Origin: a virus
DNA: 34,443 nucleotides
Reading direction: 5' to 3' (one strand)
IMG/VR virus record: IMGVR_UViG_3300044981_000194
Location: 1 to 34,443 of that record
This document shows, piece by piece, positions 30,769 through 34,443 of the stretch. The position numbers and the translations under genes were made by a program. Each line of letters starts with the position of its first letter. Within the stretch, counting starts at the first letter, position 1. The notes below the pieces were generated by a model. That model made no database searches. It was not told where the DNA came from and saw only the letters and a list, made by a program, of their open reading frames with translations.

Positions 30769-30783
30769 TTTTTATCCTTGTTA

Positions 30784-32889
30784 TTAGGTATAGGGTACAA
30801 CACCAATTCTGGATTCAACTATATAGTTAAAGGCTATATAGGCTTCATCTTTTGAGTTATTTGCACTTGCAAACGTTAACAGGTTATTAACATTCTGGGC
30901 TGGATAGAAAACTCCTGTACGACCAAAGTTAGGCGTCCAATTTCCTGAAACCAATATATTTCCAGATGCAACCTGGCCTCCTCCGATTGCTCCAGAATTC
31001 AAGTATCCTGTAACATTGTCTACGGTACCATCCTGAGCGTATAAATGACAAACACCGCTACTGCTCCACTTTTGCGTATTAAATCTAACGTCAAACTGTC
31101 GGGCCACAAGATTTTGACTTATGCCACCAGATGGAAGCATGGTAGCTGAAGTAGAACCATCTGCTGTGTTAGTTCCTGGTAATACTGTGGATGGATAGCT
31201 TTTCTCATAATAGCGTTGGCAGGCTGACAAGATAGTAGAATAACTTTGAGGAGCTGGAATTGTTGGTATATCTCCTGGTACCACTGAGACTGAATGAAAG
31301 GAAAGACCTTTGTTATCAGGTATTGGCGCTGTTCCGACAACAATAGCAAAATAGGTTGCTGTATTAACAGCGCTTGTGGCCCGCATATCCCAGCCGTTAA
31401 ATCCATAGGATGCCAGATTAGTCTGCAAGGTAAATTGAGCAGGACCCAAATTATTTTGACGTTTTATTTCATTCCAGCCGGATACTACGGCAGAAGGATG
31501 CCCTTTTATATCCAGGGTAGTTATAAGGCTTAACGGTAGTGTTGGGACATTTGCATTGGTGGAATACCATAAAGATACTGTTCCAATCAGACCTGCTGGT
31601 ACATTACTATCTCCTTCAACATTTACAGATAGCCTGTGATTTAAAAGATCGCGCGCTTCAGCTTGTGGTAAATATTGAACAATGGCGGCCTGGGATGAAT
31701 TGGTAACATCTGTTGAATAAAGGGCCATAGCGCCGTCCATGGCTCTTTGCATGCCAATGGTTGAAACAATACTTTGAAATAAAATGGTTTGATCCATCAC
31801 ATAAGTATTGGCGGTGGATGGAGGCGCCAGGCTATCTCCATTTACCTGGGATGGATTTAACGGGAAGTCCCATCCTATCAAGTAACTGGGTATAGGCTTG
31901 AAGAACAAAGGACCTTTATAGGCGTTAAATGTATGGTCTAGTTGCCTGTTAATGGAATCTTGTTCGAAAGCAGGCTCTAGCGGTAAATCCTGTACTACCA
32001 ACTGGATGCTGGTCACATAAATATCTATGTTACTGGGTAGCGCAAGTTTATAATCAATATAAGATGCTGGAGGAATATCTGGATTAGTAGTAGCTGGTAA
32101 TTGGCCATATCCTGTAAATTCATTGAAATCCTGATCTATACTTGAATTATCCAGAACTTGAGCCAATACAGAGGCATTGGAATCTATTAATGAAGCGCTC
32201 ACTGATTGTGGCGAGCCATTTAACTTGGCTGTCAAAGTAGATGAAACAATTTTATTAGCCCACAACATGCCATTCTGATAAAACCTCTGGCGTAAAAATA
32301 CCCCGTCACTACTCCATCCGTTTAATGTCAAACGCAGAGCATACGGAGCATTAGAGGGGTTCTGGCTAGTGTCGTTTAACGGGACTTGCTGAATGGTGGC
32401 GCTTCCAGTTCCCTGAAGCTCCAAATACCATCCTGGGCCTATTCGTACCGGGTCTGGATTCGTCAGACTTGTTAGCACTAAGGGAATAGTAAAATCTAAA
32501 AAGGCAAATTGGGGGTTGGTTATTTGATTAGTGGATGAAAAAGCCAGTGTGTCAATAGGGGTTGATCCGCCTTCACCAGCTACATAGTTTTCAACTAAAT
32601 AGATTAATGGGTCGCTTTGAGTTGGTGGGCCTAGTCCTATATGTTGACGAAACTCAAGACGGTAAACAACCTCTGATTCAAAGTATATGTCGTTTGGGAG
32701 GGTTCCGTTTCCAAGGAACTGGATAGGAGTGGTCCATGGAGTATCCAAATCAGGATCGTGATAAACAGTGGCTGGAATATAGGGGATCTGATTCTCAAGA
32801 ACCCACATGTAATAGGTATCATCGAATAACTTACCAGCCAGATTAACCAGAACCCATATTGGATTCGCACCCCTGATGCCTAAGGCCAT
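30784..32889 (-). CDS. Tail fibre/tailspike-like receptor-binding protein
   Basis: A protein of 701 residues from the ATG at 32889 (GGAG upstream; extension to 32910 lies in the promoter leader). Residues 1-110 (MALGIRGANPIWVLVNLAGK, then NDIYFESEVVYRLEFRQHIG) form an N-terminal domain common to phage fibres. The rest is beta-rich with Asn/Thr/Ser/Pro content; residues about 560-690 (SQNLVARQFDVRFNTQKWSS) may be a carbohydrate-binding sandwich. No depolymerase or lyase catalytic motif is visible. It is first in the fibre operon behind a consensus promoter, the place of a main receptor-binding protein. Confidence 0.78.
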   Translation of the reverse strand: MALGIRGANPIWVLVNLAGKLFDDTYYMWVLENQIPYIPATVYHDPDLDTPWTTPIQFLGNGTLPNDIYFESEVVYRLEFRQHIGLGPPTQSDPLIYLVENYVAGEGGSTPIDTLAFSSTNQITNPQFAFLDFTIPLVLTSLTNPDPVRIGPGWYLELQGTGSATIQQVPLNDTSQNPSNAPYALRLTLNGWSSDGVFLRQRFYQNGMLWANKIVSSTLTAKLNGSPQSVSASLIDSNASVLAQVLDNSSIDQDFNEFTGYGQLPATTNPDIPPASYIDYKLALPSNIDIYVTSIQLVVQDLPLEPAFEQDSINRQLDHTFNAYKGPLFFKPIPSYLIGWDFPLNPSQVNGDSLAPPSTANTYVMDQTILFQSIVSTIGMQRAMDGAMALYSTDVTNSSQAAIVQYLPQAEARDLLNHRLSVNVEGDSNVPAGLIGTVSLWYSTNANVPTLPLSLITTLDIKGHPSAVVSGWNEIKRQNNLGPAQFTLQTNLASYGFNGWDMRATSAVNTATYFAIVVGTAPIPDNKGLSFHSVSVVPGDIPTIPAPQSYSTILSACQRYYEKSYPSTVLPGTNTADGSTSATMLPSGGISQNLVARQFDVRFNTQKWSSSGVCHLYAQDGTVDNVTGYLNSGAIGGGQVASGNILVSGNWTPNFGRTGVFYPAQNVNNLLTFASANNSKDEAYIAFNYIVESRIGVVPYT

Positions 32890-32917
32890 AACGTACACTC
32901 CATGTATCAATTATTTA

Positions 32918-32946
32918 ATTATAGTAGCACGTTATTTATTACTCAA
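32918..32946 (-). promoter_or_regulatory. Consensus promoter of the fibre/lysis operon
   Basis: On the minus strand -35 TTGAGT (32946-32941), 17-base spacer, perfect -10 TATAAT (32923-32918). The -35 overlaps the stop of the winged-helix gene. It would transcribe all genes to 25 kb. Confidence 0.72.
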
Positions 32947-33460
32947 ATAGATAGGCATCCTCTTTAGAGATTTTAATTTCAGGATTTAATCTATACCAAT
33001 TAATTTGTTGAATTTCAGATTGAGAGAAAACACCGGTTTCTTTATGTTTTAAAGAAGAAGATGTTTTCTTGTATCCGGAATCCGGACTAGTTGGAGAAAA
33101 CTCCTCCGGAATACGGACTAGAGAACTATTTTTATTCAGTTCATTATTTATTCTATTCAGGACTAGTGTGCAAATTAGTTTCAGTATTTTTCCTTTCTGG
33201 AATTTAACTCTTGATGTAAAACCTACGCGTTCGATAATCCTTAATTTTTCCAAGGTGTTTAGGCATTCGTAAATAGGGCTTTGTGAATACCCTGTATTTG
33301 CTGAAAGAGATTCAATTGAATATGGAAATGGGTTGTCATTACGGATGAGAAATCCTAGCAACCTATAGAATATAATTTTTTCGCGTCTTTTGAGTTTTAA
33401 TCGATTGCAAGCCAAGGAATATACTTGAGAATTAAATGTTTTGGCTTTTTTAATGCTCAT
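32939..33460 (-). CDS. Second winged-helix protein, replication or plasmid-Rep type
   Basis: A protein of 173 residues. Residues 20-85 form a winged helix (LKRREKIIFYRLLGFLIRND, then SIESLSANTGYSQSPIYECL and EKLRIIERVG), of the HTH_36 kind seen in phage O-like and plasmid Rep N-termini. The C-terminal half is basic then polar, with no further domain. The gene is isolated upstream of the fibre operon. An opposing extended -10 promoter begins four bases from its ATG, and its own promoter is at 33559-33587, so its leader should be covered by an antisense RNA. It could be an initiator paralogue or a late regulator. Confidence 0.72.
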   Translation of the reverse strand: MSIKKAKTFNSQVYSLACNRLKLKRREKIIFYRLLGFLIRNDNPFPYSIESLSANTGYSQSPIYECLNTLEKLRIIERVGFTSRVKFQKGKILKLICTLVLNRINNELNKNSSLVRIPEEFSPTSPDSGYKKTSSSLKHKETGVFSQSEIQQINWYRLNPEIKISKEDAYLFE

Positions 33461-33470
33461 TTGCTATACT
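33441..33470 (+). promoter_or_regulatory. Promoter of the oop-like antisense RNA
   Basis: -35 TTGGCT (33441-33446), 18-base spacer, extended -10 TTGC-TATACT (core 33465-33470). It faces away from the winged-helix gene that starts at 33460. Confidence 0.65.
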
Positions 33471-33476
33471 GCCCTT

Positions 33477-33558
33477 GTTGTTCGTGAAGGTTCAACATTG
33501 CGTGATTGTAATTAGAAGCCGAACGGGTTGACGCCCATATGTTCGGCTTTGTTTTTTC
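33477..33558 (+). ncRNA. ~80-nt antisense RNA with intrinsic terminator (oop-like)
   Basis: From the predicted start near 33477 the RNA has a first hairpin with GTTG/CAAC arms around 33478-33496, then a terminator: AAGCCGAAC (33516-33524) with GTTCGGCTT (33541-33549), 9 bp, and TGTTTTTTC. The length is close to lambda oop (77 nt). It is complementary to the leader of the winged-helix mRNA. Confidence 0.6.
33516..33558 (+). terminator. Rho-independent terminator of the small RNA
   Basis: Perfect 9-bp stem with a 16-base loop that itself holds GGG/CCC, followed by seven U in nine positions. Confidence 0.8.
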
Positions 33559-33587
33559 AGTATACCTTTAGAGAATTATTATGTCCG
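33559..33587 (-). promoter_or_regulatory. Promoter of the second winged-helix gene
   Basis: On the minus strand -35 CGGACA (33587-33582), 17-base spacer, -10 TATACT (33564-33559). The start near 33552 would give a leader of about 92 bases, nearly all complementary to the plus-strand small RNA. Confidence 0.6.
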
Positions 33588-33708
33588 ATATTATTTGTCT
33601 TTTTTTGTAGCCCTAGGATTGTTCCTTCATTATGGGCTTTCAGACGACTAATCCAGTAAGACATAGAACCATAGCAACTCTATTTCTTCAGCTACCAGGA
33701 TAATCAGG

Positions 33709-33909
33709 ATGCTAGACATAAAACATATATTAGATTTACGCCTACATCATCTTGAAGGAATAGAGCGACAAGGAATAATTCCTAGCGAACAAAGTCAGCT
33801 GCAATTAATAGCAATACAGGGTAGAATTAAGGAGCTGAAGTTTATTATGAAGCTCCTGGAAGAAAATATTACTTCCTCTTCGTTTTCTCAGCAGCCAAAG
33901 AGTAACTAA
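33709..33909 (+). CDS. Small helical protein
   Basis: A protein of 66 residues (MLDIKHILDLRLHHLEGIER...) with AGGATAATCAGG before the ATG. It is helical with an IQGRIKELKFIMKLLEENI coiled-coil-like end. It overlaps the 47-residue gene on the other strand by 41 bases, tail to tail. Unrecognised. Confidence 0.6.
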   Translation: MLDIKHILDLRLHHLEGIERQGIIPSEQSQLQLIAIQGRIKELKFIMKLLEENITSSSFSQQPKSN

Positions 33910-34012
33910 TAGCCACTGCTTGCTTAACCGGCTTTCCTTCATTTACTTCCCTGCGAACATTTTCAGAAAAACCTGCTCTGGTCTTTGCCTTCTTCCCTTT
34001 GATTAATGGCAT
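33869..34012 (-). CDS. 47-residue basic phage protein (MPLIKGK type)
   Basis: MPLIKGKKAKTRAGFSENVR, then REVNEGKPVKQAVAISYSLA and a Lys-rich end. This pattern (M-P-L-I-K-G-K, then E-x-G-K-P-x-K-Q-A-V-A-I-x) recurs in a family of short basic phage proteins of unknown role, often beside virion genes. CAGGGAG precedes the ATG. It directly follows the gp16-like gene in the direction of transcription. Confidence 0.75.
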   Translation of the reverse strand: MPLIKGKKAKTRAGFSENVRREVNEGKPVKQAVAISYSLAAEKTKRK

Positions 34013-34088
34013 TTTCTATTCTCCCTGTTATTTAATGTTTGCTTTTTGTTCATTATTATGATCATAATCCTTTTTTAGGAGATTCATT

Positions 34089-34169
34089 ATGATGCTTTTT
34101 ATTATTGTTTTTGTACTATACATGGCTCATTCTTGCATAAAAGAAAGTTAACGATGACCTCCAGTTAAC
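34089..34169 (+). CDS. 26-residue hydrophobic peptide
   Basis: MMLFIIVFVLYMAHSCIKRK plus six residues, preceded by TAGGAG. One membrane span with a basic tail. Its 3' end overlaps the gp16-like stop on the other strand. Could be real or chance. Confidence 0.35.
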
Positions 34170-34443
34170 TCAATCTCCATGGGCTTGGATTCTTGTTGTC
34201 CAGCAGCCTGTGATATTCCTTTGCTTAATAAAAGTCCGAATGCAACTGCTTTCATTTGTTTATTTGGAATGCTATTTATTTTATCCAGTTGTTTGGCCCA
34301 GTCTTTGCTAGTAATAAATTCAATAGCTGCTTTGTCGTTTCCTCCTCGAGTAAAGGCATGCTCTAGCATGTTCTTCAGAAAATCTCCTTCATTACGAGCC
34401 ATATTCATGCCACGCTCTTCAGTGCCTTTTGCGGTTTTAATAG
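34148..34443 (-). CDS. Ejection protein, gp16-like, C-terminal part
   Basis: Right-edge portion of the 597-residue gene that begins at 1625. Bases 34317-34443 repeat bases 1-127, and the unique C-terminal part is 34316-34148. The C-terminus contains a helical segment with a QMKAVAFGLLLSKGISQAAG stretch and ends in a short polar tail before a TAA stop. Treated alone it would look like an 86-residue hypothetical gene, which would be an artefact of the linear cut. Confidence 0.85.
   Translation of the reverse strand, partial: IKTAKGTEERGMNMARNEGDFLKNMLEHAFTRGGNDKAAIEFITSKDWAKQLDKINSIPNKQMKAVAFGLLLSKGISQAAGQQESKPMEIELTGGHR
34317..34443. repeat. Terminal direct repeat, right copy
   Basis: Second copy of the 127-bp terminal identity. 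Joining base 34316 to base 1 restores one uninterrupted reading frame on the minus strand, which is independent support for circularity. Confidence 0.95.

Noticed and set aside
34148-34408. Separate 86-residue gene at the right edge
   Set aside because: It is the C-terminal part of the 597-residue gene continuing from base 1, not an independent gene.

Overview
The window is almost certainly one complete, circularly permuted genome of a P22-like (podovirus-type) phage. Its first and last 127 bases are identical, so the unique length is 34,316 bp. One long minus-strand gene runs off the left edge and resumes in frame at the right edge, rebuilding a 597-residue protein. The DNA leans to AT, the ribosome-binding sites are strong AGGAG types and the sigma70-like promoters fit a proteobacterial (most likely gammaproteobacterial) host. 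The host genus cannot be fixed from the sequence. I see no integrase, no CI-type repressor and no tRNA gene.

Layout. (1) 1-14.5 kb, minus strand: virion module in P22 order: small terminase, large terminase, portal, scaffold, coat, gp4-like tail adaptor, gp10-like stabilisation protein, a small protein at the gp26 position, then three ejection-type proteins (gp7-, gp20- and gp16-like). Most stop/start codons overlap as TAATG or TGATG. The coat gene alone has its own strong promoter, a structured leader and its own terminator. (2) 14.6-15.6 kb, plus strand: five tiny genes behind one strong promoter. (3) 15.6-18.6 kb, minus strand: a lambda pR-like arm with a Cro-like gene, small genes, an O-like winged-helix initiator carrying iteron-like repeats inside its coding sequence, and a cold-shock protein. 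(4) 18.6-18.7 kb: face-to-face promoters and a palindromic operator. (5) 18.7-24.9 kb, plus strand: a lambda pL-like arm for DNA metabolism: P-loop ATPase, SSB-like protein with the DDIPF tail, Cas4-like nuclease, DEAH helicase with zinc fingers, and many small proteins. (6) 25.0-32.9 kb, minus strand: fibre and lysis operon from a consensus promoter: fibre proteins, small basic proteins, a GH24 lysozyme, a VRR-NUC nuclease. (7) 32.9-34.1 kb: a second winged-helix gene with a short terminator-ended RNA transcribed away from its start codon, plus small genes.

The most interesting material is the control and replication circuitry. Two winged-helix genes each carry an opposing extended -10 promoter within a few bases of their ATG, as lambda O does with oop RNA; at least one of these would make an ~80-nt RNA antisense to the gene's leader. 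The O-like gene contains five CGGTGA-type repeats in 61 bp, a candidate origin. The layout is lambdoid but lacks cI and int, which suggests either an obligately lytic derivative or an unusual, non-integrating lifestyle.
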